57,217 nucleotides of DNA, taken from the NCBI RefSeq assembly GCF_009830945.1, contig NZ_VWVV01000038.1:1-57217 (forward strand), read 5' to 3'. The notes beneath the pieces are model-generated. The model was not told where the DNA came from, made no database searches, and was given only the letters and a program-made list of their open reading frames with translations. The translations under genes were made by a program, and so were the position numbers. The DNA is from Nocardiopsis sp. FR4. GTDB taxonomy: Bacteria; Actinomycetota; Actinomycetes; Streptosporangiales; Streptosporangiaceae. The first letter of the stretch is position 1, and the number at the start of each line of letters is the position of its first letter. This document shows, one piece after another, positions 50,278-57,217 of this stretch.

Positions 50278-53145
50278 TCAGCGCCGCGTCAGGACCAGGG
50301 ACGCGACCGCGGTACCCGGACCGTCGAAGACCAGGTAGAGGTCGCGGACCCCCTCCGCGCCCCGCCCCGGTTCCACGGCCGCGGCCACCTCGGTGAAGTC
50401 GTAGCCGTCCCTGCCCGCCGGGACGCCGACGACCGCGACGGTCGGCCCGTCCGCGGGGTCGTCCAGGCGCAACCGGACCGCGCCGGCGTGCTCGGCGTTC
50501 ACCGTCAGGCGGCACCCGGCGACCCCGTCGCCGAGGTCGACGTCGCGGAAGGCCGCCCACGCCCCCGCCTCCCGCGAACGCACCGCGTCGCCCCGTTCCG
50601 GGGCGAGCGGGCACAGCGCGGTACCCCGCGCCTCGTCGTAGCCCGCGGCCGACCACGCGGTGAACGCGTCGCGGGGCGGGATGACCTCTCCGGGCACCTC
50701 CAGGGCGGCGGTGGCCCGGATGTCGGCGGCCGAACGCCCGACGAGCACCTCGCGCGGCGCCGCCTCCACCACGAAGCGGTCCCGGGTGGTGTCCCACAGG
50801 GCGAGCCGGTCCACGGGGAAGGTCACCTCCGCCACGGCGCTGTCTCCCGGTTCCACCCGCACCCGGGCGAACCCGCGCAGCGCGCGCAGCGGGGTGCGCA
50901 CGCGCGAGGCCAGTTGGCGGGTGTAGACCTGCACGACCTCCTCGGCGGGCCGGGTCCCGGTGTTGGCGACCATGACCCTGACGGTGACGCGGTCGGCGTC
51001 GACGCCGACGGTCGGGGCCGCGTACTCCACCCGCGTGTAGCCGAGGCCGTGGCCGAACGGGTAGAGCGGCTCCCCCTCGAAGTAGAGGTAGGTGCCGCGT
51101 GCGCCGATGATGTCGTAGTCGAGCATGCCGGGCAGGTCGTCGGCGGACCGGTACCAGGTCTGGGTCAGCCGTCCGGCGGGCTCGGCGTCGCCGAACAGCA
51201 CGTCGGCCAGAGCGTGGCCGTACTCCTGGCCGCCGTGGGCCGACCACAGGATCGCGGGAACGTGCTCGTCGGCCCAGGTGATCCCGAACGGGTAGCCGCT
51301 GCTGAGCACCAGGACCGTGGCCGGGTTGGCCTCGCGCACGGCGCGCAGCACGCGCTCCTGGGCCTCGGGCAGGTCCAGGTCGGTCCGGTCCTCGGTCTCG
51401 CGGCCGTTGACCATGGGGTGGTCGCCCAGGACGACCACCGCGACGTCGGCGGTGGCGGCCACGCGGGCGGCCTCGGCGGCGCCCGTGCCCAGGCCGTGGG
51501 CGGCGAGGCGCACGGCGCGGTCGGCCCCCTCGACGAGGGCGAGGGTGGTGCCGTCCGCGCCGGTCCCCACGTAGCGGCCGGTGTGGACCTGCACCAGTGC
51601 GAAGTACTCGCCCCCGCCCACGGGCTGCCTGCGGAAGGTCTGGCGCACCTCCCAGGTGCCGGGGCCGGGCGCGGTGCTGGCCAGGGTGCCCTCCGGCCCC
51701 TCGTCCAGGTAGCGGCCCGTGACCACCGAGCGCAGGGCGAGGGCCCCGCCGCCCCAGTCCAGGAGGTCGAATTCGCTGCCCTCGGCGCCGTGGTCGGCCC
51801 CCTCCGCGCGCAGCAGGTCGCCCTCCAGGCGCAGCGGCGCGCCCCCGCCCGGGTCGACGACCGCGCCGCGTTCGGACGATCCCAGGCGCACGCGGTCGAC
51901 GCCCTCGCAGAACACGGTCTCCACGCGTTCGGCGATCCCGGCGCGCGCGGTGACGGAGTAGGGCAGGGTTCCGCTGTACCAGTCCTCCAGCAGGGTGTCG
52001 CCGAGCTGGCCGAGCACGGCGACCCGGCGCACGTCGCGCAGGGGCAGCACGCCCTCGTTGCGCAGCAGGACCAGGGAGCGGGTGGCCGCCTCCCGGGCCA
52101 GCGCCCGGTGCTCGGGGGTGTCGAAGGCCCCCTCGTCGCGGTCCGCCGCGTCGGTCCAGGCCACGCCGGCCCCGGTCGGGCCGGTTCCGGCCGGGTCGAA
52201 CTCGCCCAGGCGCAGCCGCACCGAGAGCACGCGCCGGGCGGCGCGGTCGATGTCGGCCTCGGTGAGCAGCCCCCGCCGCAGCGCCTCGGCCACGTGCCCG
52301 AGGGTGGCCTCGGGCCGGTCGTCGTCCTGGGTGAAGCTGTCGAGACCGGCCCGGATCGCGTGCGCGTAGGCGGTGGGCGGGTCGGGGTGGAAGCCCTGCA
52401 TGCCGAAGAGGTTGCCGGGCGCGTAGGCGTCGCTGACCACGAGCAGGTGGTCGGGCGCGGTCTCGCGCAGCACGTCGCCGATCAGCGGGCTCACGTGCGC
52501 GGGCCGCCCGTTGACCAGGTTGTAGGAGGGCATGACGGCCACGGCGGCCCCGTCGGCCAGCGCGGGCAGGAAGGCCTCCAGCTCGTACTCGCGCAGTACC
52601 CGCGGCGGCAGGTCGCTGGAGGTGAGGCAGCGGTCCGCCTCGTTGTTGTAGGCGAGGAAGTGCTTGAGCGTGGGCGCGGTGCGCAGGCGCGGGCCGTCCC
52701 CGGCCAGTCCCCGGGCGTAGGCGGCGGCCAGGAGCCCGGTCAGCCAGGCGTCCTCGGAGTAGCCCTCCTCGTTGCGGCCCCAGCGGGGGTCGCGCAGAGG
52801 GTTGACCACGGGCGCCCAGACGTTGCGTCCGGCCCCCGCGTCCCGGCGCGCGAGCACCTCGTCGGCGGTGGCCCGGCCCACGCGGCGCAGCAGTGCGGGG
52901 TCCCAGGTGCTGGCCAGGCCCACGGCCTGGGGGTAGACGGTGGCCGGTCCGAGCCAGGCCAGCCCGTGCAGCGCCTCGGTTCCCGTGGTGAAGGGGCCGA
53001 GGCCGAGGCGTTCGACCGGGGCCTGGTGCTGGTGCAGCAGGCCGATCTTCTCCTCGGTGGTGAGGCGGTCGAGCAGGTCGTCCAGGCGGCGTTCGTCCGG
53101 CAGGCCGGGGTCCCGGTGGGCCGGGACGGTCGAGGAGGTGCTCAT
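50278..53145 (-). CDS. GH3 glycoside hydrolase (beta-glucosidase/xylosidase) with trefoil-like insert
   Basis: 955 aa. The TIM-barrel domain has GTEALHG (55-61), RWGRNEEGYSED and TLKHFLAYN, with the nucleophile Asp239 in LLVVSDAYAPG. The alpha/beta sandwich follows and the fibronectin III-like domain lies toward the C-terminus. Between them, residues about 425-545 hold an extra beta-rich module with repeated LRSVVTGRYLDEG and VQVHTGRYVGTG units, a fascin/beta-trefoil pattern that could bind sugar. No signal peptide is seen, so it acts in the cytosol on imported oligosaccharide. ATG 53145 is used (AGGCGG upstream). GH3 classes cannot be separated safely by eye. Confidence 0.93.
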   Translation of the reverse strand: MSTSSTVPAHRDPGLPDERRLDDLLDRLTTEEKIGLLHQHQAPVERLGLGPFTTGTEALHGLAWLGPATVYPQAVGLASTWDPALLRRVGRATADEVLARRDAGAGRNVWAPVVNPLRDPRWGRNEEGYSEDAWLTGLLAAAYARGLAGDGPRLRTAPTLKHFLAYNNEADRCLTSSDLPPRVLREYELEAFLPALADGAAVAVMPSYNLVNGRPAHVSPLIGDVLRETAPDHLLVVSDAYAPGNLFGMQGFHPDPPTAYAHAIRAGLDSFTQDDDRPEATLGHVAEALRRGLLTEADIDRAARRVLSVRLRLGEFDPAGTGPTGAGVAWTDAADRDEGAFDTPEHRALAREAATRSLVLLRNEGVLPLRDVRRVAVLGQLGDTLLEDWYSGTLPYSVTARAGIAERVETVFCEGVDRVRLGSSERGAVVDPGGGAPLRLEGDLLRAEGADHGAEGSEFDLLDWGGGALALRSVVTGRYLDEGPEGTLASTAPGPGTWEVRQTFRRQPVGGGEYFALVQVHTGRYVGTGADGTTLALVEGADRAVRLAAHGLGTGAAEAARVAATADVAVVVLGDHPMVNGRETEDRTDLDLPEAQERVLRAVREANPATVLVLSSGYPFGITWADEHVPAILWSAHGGQEYGHALADVLFGDAEPAGRLTQTWYRSADDLPGMLDYDIIGARGTYLYFEGEPLYPFGHGLGYTRVEYAAPTVGVDADRVTVRVMVANTGTRPAEEVVQVYTRQLASRVRTPLRALRGFARVRVEPGDSAVAEVTFPVDRLALWDTTRDRFVVEAAPREVLVGRSAADIRATAALEVPGEVIPPRDAFTAWSAAGYDEARGTALCPLAPERGDAVRSREAGAWAAFRDVDLGDGVAGCRLTVNAEHAGAVRLRLDDPADGPTVAVVGVPAGRDGYDFTEVAAAVEPGRGAEGVRDLYLVFDGPGTAVASLVLTRR

Positions 53146-53180
53146 GGGGGGTGTCCGCCTCTCGTGTACGGGGGTATTGT

Positions 53181-53274
53181 CCTTCGAAATCGAACCGCTT
53201 CGACTTCGATACCGAAGGATCTTGTGTGCCACATCACAGTGGAGTAATTTGTTTGTCTAAACGGCCAACTAATT
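53181..53274. promoter_or_regulatory. Operators in the GH3 / binding-protein divergent promoter
   Basis: Two imperfect palindromes. The first is 53181-53218: 14-nt arms CCTTCGAAATCGAA and TTCGATACCGAAGG with a 10-nt centre, 12 of 14 pairs matching. The second is 53246-53274: AATTTGTTTG ... CCAACTAATT, 8 of 10 pairs matching. The second resembles known ROK/XylR sites (TTAGTT-like halves). The region is AT-richer than its surroundings. Control by the ROK protein is inferred. Confidence 0.6.
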
Positions 53275-53350
53275 CATAGCAAAATGGCCCTTCGTTTCCT
53301 ACCCCCCTGGGCCGCGTGGGCCGCGGCCCGATCGACCGAAGGAACGAGCT

Positions 53351-55051
53351 ATGCCTCCCAAGCCCCCACGCTCGGCGTTTCCCCTGTACCCGGCGCTCCC
53401 GGCCCGCCTCCCGCGTGTGGACCGCCGGCGCTTCCTCGGACTGATGGGCGCCTCCACCGCGGCGGCGCTGACCGCGGGCACCCTCTCCAGCTGCGGCTCC
53501 ACGGGCGGTGGTGGCGGCGGCGGGTCCGCCTCCGAGGCCACCACCCTGGACGACCTCATCCCCACCCACATCCCCTTCGAGGGCGTCGCCCCCGACATCC
53601 CGGGCCAGCACGGCGCCCCGGACGGGTTCACCTCCTACCCCGACAGCTTCATCACGGCCGTCCCGGAGACCCCCGGCAGGGGCGGGGAGTACACGGCGAT
53701 GGCACCCCTGTGGAGCCCGCTTCCGCCGGGGTTGGGCAACAACTCCTTCTTCGACTACGTGAACGGACGCCTGGGCGCCACGATCGAGTTCAACTTCCAG
53801 GACGGCAACACGGTCATCGACAAGATGAACGCGGTGGTGGCCGGGCGCGACGTCGCCGACATCACGATGTTCCCGGACTGGGTCATCAACCTGATCCCGC
53901 AGTTCAACCGGGCCGTGGGCGAGCTCTTCGAGGACCTGACCCCCCACCTGGCCGGGGACGCGGCCGCCGCCTACCCCATGCTGGCCAACCTGGACAGCGA
54001 CGCCTGGCGGTGGAACGTCTTCAACGGAAAGCTCCAGGGCGTGCCCTGGCCCGCCGAGCCCTTCGGCAACTGGGTGCTGTACCGGCGCGACCTGCTGGAG
54101 GAGTACGGCATCGAGCCGCCGACCAGCCCCGACGAGCTGTTCGCGATCGGGGAGGAGCTCAACGACCCCGACAACAACCGCTGGGCGTTCGGCGACTTCA
54201 ACCTCAGCATGCGGCAGATCTTCGGCGCGCCCAAGCAGTGGCGCTACGAGGGCGGCGAGCTCATCCACATGTTCGAGACCGACGAGTGGAGGGCCAGCGT
54301 CGAGTACATGCGCAAGGTCTTCGACGCCGGACTCGTCCACCCGGACATCGTCGCCAAGGGCGACAACGCCAAGGAACTGCTCAACTCCGGCCAGATCCTG
54401 TTCAACCAGGACGGCCTGGGCGCCTGGCACGAGGCCTACATGGGGGTGCTCGGCGACAACCCCGACTTCCGCCTGGACCTGATGCCGGTCTTCGGCGCCG
54501 GGGGCAACGACCCCGTCATGCACCGCGGCGACCCCTCGGCGCAGTCGGTGTTCGTACGCAGGGGGATGGAGCCCGAGCAGGTCGAGGAGATCCTCGGCCT
54601 CATCAACTTCTGCGCCGCCCCGTTCGGCACCCGGGAGTACATGGACTACCGCTACGGCGAGGAGGGCGTCCACCACGAGCTCAACGCGGACGGCGCCCCA
54701 GAGCTCACCGAGCTGGGCCACGCCGAGGTCAACGACGGCTACTACTTCGTCAGCGGGCGCCCCCAGGCGGTCACCGAGAGCCAGTACCCGGACTTCGTCC
54801 AGTGGAAGTGCGACTGGTACAACCACGCCGCCCAGTTCGCCGAGGAGGACCCCTTCGCGGGCATCCGCATCCAGCGCCCGGAGCGCTTCTCCGGGGCCGA
54901 GACGCCCATGACCGACAAGGTCGAGGACATCATCCGGGGCCGCGAGGACCTCGGCGCCCTGGACCAGGCCATCGCGGACTGGCGCCGCGACGGCGGGGAC
55001 CAGGGGCGCGAGTTCTACATGGAGGTCCTCCAGGAGCACGGTCGTGACTGA
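53351..55051 (+). CDS. Carbohydrate ABC transporter substrate-binding lipoprotein (LipO-type)
   Basis: 566 aa. The N-terminus has a Tat motif (DRRRFLG, residues 24-30), a hydrophobic helix and the lipobox LSSC (Cys48), followed by a Gly spacer. It is a long binding protein of the LipO/YtcQ class that serves LplB/LplC-type permeases. AAGGA is 7-8 nt before ATG 53351. It overlaps the first permease gene by 8 bp. It captures an oligosaccharide outside the membrane; the neighbouring GH3 suggests a beta-linked plant sugar, which is inference. Confidence 0.92.
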   Translation: MPPKPPRSAFPLYPALPARLPRVDRRRFLGLMGASTAAALTAGTLSSCGSTGGGGGGGSASEATTLDDLIPTHIPFEGVAPDIPGQHGAPDGFTSYPDSFITAVPETPGRGGEYTAMAPLWSPLPPGLGNNSFFDYVNGRLGATIEFNFQDGNTVIDKMNAVVAGRDVADITMFPDWVINLIPQFNRAVGELFEDLTPHLAGDAAAAYPMLANLDSDAWRWNVFNGKLQGVPWPAEPFGNWVLYRRDLLEEYGIEPPTSPDELFAIGEELNDPDNNRWAFGDFNLSMRQIFGAPKQWRYEGGELIHMFETDEWRASVEYMRKVFDAGLVHPDIVAKGDNAKELLNSGQILFNQDGLGAWHEAYMGVLGDNPDFRLDLMPVFGAGGNDPVMHRGDPSAQSVFVRRGMEPEQVEEILGLINFCAAPFGTREYMDYRYGEEGVHHELNADGAPELTELGHAEVNDGYYFVSGRPQAVTESQYPDFVQWKCDWYNHAAQFAEEDPFAGIRIQRPERFSGAETPMTDKVEDIIRGREDLGALDQAIADWRRDGGDQGREFYMEVLQEHGRD

Positions 55052-56108
55052 ACGGACCACGGGGGTGGCGCACCCCGGTACGACCCCCGGCACGGAGACC
55101 GCCCAGGCCCCGTCCCCGGCCCCCGCGTCCCGTCGGCGCGGCGGCCGGGGACGGCCCCCCGGCGGCTCCGCGCGGCGGGACCGGCGCCCCGGGTCCGGCC
55201 CCCCGTTCCTGGCCAAGCTGCGCCGCGACTGGCAGCTGCTGCTGATGACGCTCCCGGCGATCGGTCTGCTGGCGGTCTTCCACTACACGCCCACGCTCGG
55301 CAACATCATCGCCTTCCAGGAGTACAACCCCTGGGACGGCGTGCTGGGCAGCCCGTGGGTGGGCCTGGCCCAGTTCGAGCGGCTGTTCACCGACCCGCGC
55401 TTCTGGAGCGCGGTCGGCAACACCCTGCTCATCGCCGCCGTCCAGCTGGTGTTCTTCTTCCCGATCCCCATCGCCCTGGCCATCCTGTTGGACAGCGTGA
55501 TGACCCCCCGGCTGCGTCTGGTGCTCCAGAGCATCGTGTACATGCCGCACTTCTTCTCCTGGGTCCTGGTCGTCACCCTGTTCCAGCAGATCCTGGGCGG
55601 GGCCGGGCTGTTCTCGCAGATGCTTCGGCAGAACGGCTACGCGCCGCTGGAGATCATGAGCAACCCGGACGCGTTCCTGTTCGTGGTCACCTCCCAGATG
55701 GTGTGGAAGGACGCCGGGTGGGGGACCATCATCTTCCTCGCGGCGCTGGCCGCGGTGAACCAGAACCTCTACGAGTCCGCGGCCGTGGACGGCGCCGGGC
55801 GGTGGCGGCGCATGTGGCACATCACCCTTCCGGGGCTGCGGCCGGTGATCATCCTGCTGCTCATCCTCAAGCTCGGTGACATCCTCAACGTCGGCTTCGA
55901 GCAGTTCTACCTGCAGCGCGACGCGTTCGGGGCGAACGTGTCGGAGGTCCTGGACACCTTCATCTACCACCAGACCCTGGTGACGGGGAACTTCAGTGCG
56001 GGAGCGGTCGCGGGCCTGGTCAAGGGCGTGGTCGGACTGGTCCTGATCCTGGTCGCCAACAAGCTGGCCCACAAGATGGGCGAAAACGGAATCTACCGAC
56101 GCTCATGA
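55044..56108 (+). CDS. ABC transporter permease, LplB type
   Basis: 354 aa. A long, charged Pro/Arg-rich N-terminus (about 65 residues) precedes six TM helices. The EAA loop reads YESAAVDGAGRWRRMWHITLP. The core starts RRDWQLLLMTLPAIGLL, the usual LplB/YtcP-partner pattern. GTG 55044 overlaps the binding-protein gene; the stop overlaps the next permease by 4 bp (ATGA). No ATPase gene is in the locus, so a shared MsiK-like ATPase is likely, as is known in Streptomyces sugar uptake. Confidence 0.93.
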   Translation: MTERTTGVAHPGTTPGTETAQAPSPAPASRRRGGRGRPPGGSARRDRRPGSGPPFLAKLRRDWQLLLMTLPAIGLLAVFHYTPTLGNIIAFQEYNPWDGVLGSPWVGLAQFERLFTDPRFWSAVGNTLLIAAVQLVFFFPIPIALAILLDSVMTPRLRLVLQSIVYMPHFFSWVLVVTLFQQILGGAGLFSQMLRQNGYAPLEIMSNPDAFLFVVTSQMVWKDAGWGTIIFLAALAAVNQNLYESAAVDGAGRWRRMWHITLPGLRPVIILLLILKLGDILNVGFEQFYLQRDAFGANVSEVLDTFIYHQTLVTGNFSAGAVAGLVKGVVGLVLILVANKLAHKMGENGIYRRS

Positions 56109-57016
56109 GCACACTGTTCAAGGACCGCCCCGTGTGGGCGGAACGACCGAGCCTGCCCGCACGCGCAGCCAAGAACACCACGCTGGCCGCGATCGCGCTG
56201 GTCATCCTCTTCCCGCTGTACGTCGTCATCCTGACCAGCCTGTCCCCCGCCTCCGCGGTCAACAGCGCGGGCGGCCTGGTGCTGGTCCCGCGGGGGATCT
56301 CCTTCCAGGCCTACGCCGACCTGTTCGGCGGCGGCGTGGTGACCCGGGCCGTCCTGGTCAGCCTGGGCGTGACGGCGGTGGGGACGCTGGTCAGCCTGGT
56401 CGCGACGGTCCTGGCCGCCTACGGCCTGTCCCAGCCGGGGTCCCTGTGGCACCGGCCGCTGCTGTTCGCGGTGCTGCTGACCTTCCTCTTCGCCCCCGGG
56501 ATGATCCCGCTGTACCTGCTGGTCAGCAACGTGGGACTGATCGACAGCTACTGGTCGCTGATCCTGCCCACCGCGGTGAACGCGTTCAACCTGGTGGTGA
56601 TGCGGGCGTTCTTCATGAACCTGCCCGGCGAGATCGGCGACAGCGCCCGCGTGGACGGGGCCGGCGAGTGGACCATCCTGACCCGGCTGGTCCTGCCCAT
56701 GTCCAAGGGGGTCACGGCGGTGATCGCCCTGTTCTACGCGGTGGGCTACTGGAACGCCTTCTTCAACGCGATCCTCTACATCAACGACAACGCCAAGTGG
56801 CCGCTGCAGCTCGTGCTGCGCCAGTACGTGCAGCAGGGCCAGCAGCTCAGTTCCAGCTCGGTGATCGGCGACGCGGTCCAGGGGACGGCGTCGGCGCCCA
56901 ACCTGGCCATCCAGATGGCCATCGTGGTGGTGGCGCTGGTGCCGGTCACGTTCATCTACCCGCTGGTGCAGAAGCACTTCACCAAGGGCGTCATCATCGG
57001 CGCCGTCAAGGGCTGA
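56105..57016 (+). CDS. ABC transporter permease, LplC type
   Basis: 303 aa, six TM helices. The EAA loop is DSARVDGAGEWTILTRLVLP. TM1 starts LAAIALVILFPLYVVI. The ending HFTKGVIIGAVKG is typical of the class. Translation is coupled to the previous gene (ATGA). It pairs with the LplB-type permease to form the channel. A strong terminator follows. Confidence 0.94.
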   Translation: MSTLFKDRPVWAERPSLPARAAKNTTLAAIALVILFPLYVVILTSLSPASAVNSAGGLVLVPRGISFQAYADLFGGGVVTRAVLVSLGVTAVGTLVSLVATVLAAYGLSQPGSLWHRPLLFAVLLTFLFAPGMIPLYLLVSNVGLIDSYWSLILPTAVNAFNLVVMRAFFMNLPGEIGDSARVDGAGEWTILTRLVLPMSKGVTAVIALFYAVGYWNAFFNAILYINDNAKWPLQLVLRQYVQQGQQLSSSSVIGDAVQGTASAPNLAIQMAIVVVALVPVTFIYPLVQKHFTKGVIIGAVKG

Positions 57017-57033
57017 GGCCCTCCTCCCAAATC

Positions 57034-57081
57034 CCTTCGCCCCCGTGCGCCTCCCTCCTCCTGGGCCCGCGGGGGCGAAGG
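57034..57081. terminator. Terminator of the sugar ABC operon
   Basis: CCTTCGCCCCCG / CGGGGGCGAAGG, perfect 12-bp stem with a 24-nt loop. It sits between convergent genes and may serve both. Confidence 0.7.
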
Positions 57082-57085
57082 CCTG

Positions 57086-57217
57086 TCAGCCGGAGGTCCG
57101 GTCGACGGTGTCGGCGAGGTGCCGTCCGGCTTCGGGCATGGTGGCGGTCACCGGCTCGTTCACAGCGCCCGGTCCAAGCATGTGCCCCGGGTTCGCGGAC
57201 AGAAGGCGGGCGGTGCC
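57086..57217 (-). CDS. C-terminal part of an unidentified gene (partial)
   Basis: An open minus-strand frame of 43 codons from the window edge to TGA at 57086-57088, with residues ARLLSANPGHMLGPGAV then NEPVTATMPEAGRHLADTVD. The NPGHMLG stretch vaguely recalls the ends of glycogen-debranching or GH15-like proteins. It is too short to name. Its stop is 5 bp from the terminator hairpin, which supports a real 3' end. Confidence 0.45.
   Translation of the reverse strand, partial: GTARLLSANPGHMLGPGAVNEPVTATMPEAGRHLADTVDRTSG

Noticed and set aside
48146..51247. 1033-codon minus-strand frame ending in a GNAT domain
   Set aside because: Only the last 190 codons are protein-like. The rest is antisense of ROK and a shadow of GH3, so a start at 48718 was used.
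49738..53247. 1169-codon plus-strand frame
   Set aside because: Overlaps the ROK gene in another frame and the whole GH3 gene in antisense; no motif.
1..57217. tRNA, rRNA or known riboswitches
   Set aside because: No cloverleaf, conserved rRNA segment or recognisable riboswitch core was found by reading both strands; small RNAs cannot be excluded.

Overview
The window is very GC-rich and reads as chromosomal core DNA of a filamentous actinobacterium. Mycothiol synthase (mshD), GlnR, BldC, Rex, DUF3073, the ribosomal mini-protein bS22, MurT/GatD and class E (LAxTG) sortase substrates all point that way. The gene content fits a Nocardiopsis-like member of the Streptosporangiales, but that genus call is inference. 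No rRNA, tRNA, CRISPR array, prophage or large biosynthetic cluster was seen.

Left part (1-19 kb). The first 128 bases are a gyrA fragment fused inside out to the 3' end of a quinone-oxidoreductase gene. Then come gatD-murT (lipid II amidation), a two-TM EccC-like protein of unknown role, DUF1416-sseA preceded by a separate sulfur leader peptide, a thioredoxin, an LmeA-like lipid-binding protein, a membrane/monooxygenase fusion, a HAD phosphatase, an epimerase, bS22, a phosphoglycerate-mutase-like protein with hemL, a PAP2 phosphatase, rraA, and a divergent MFS/TetR pair whose MFS gene has lost its 3' end.

Middle (19-41 kb). A haem block (rex, hemA, hemC, cobA-hemD fusion, hemB) carries a Rex operator at its head. 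It is followed by a glutaredoxin, a MoaD-like protein, glnR, a Pro/Ser-rich surface protein and mshD. A PhoP-box-controlled pstCAB operon lacks pstS. A nucleoside hydrolase, an orphan DUF47 (PhoU-like) gene, purF and purM, DUF3073 and bldC complete this part.

Right part (41-57 kb). Two IS remnants (IS701 and IS481 types) lie beside two tandem paralogous LAxTG surface proteins. Then come a lipoprotein amidase, a DivIVA mini-ORF with a four-repeat DivIVA protein, an M48-like protein with HQLGH in place of HExxH, a small gene with a LexA box over its promoter, a Nudix hydrolase and a GNAT acetyltransferase. The last unit is a carbohydrate-uptake locus: a ROK repressor, a GH3 glycosidase with a trefoil-like insert, a Tat-type lipoprotein binding protein and two permeases, with palindromic operators in the divergent promoter. 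Many genes have a -10-like hexamer 6-7 nt before the start codon, so leaderless transcripts are probably common.
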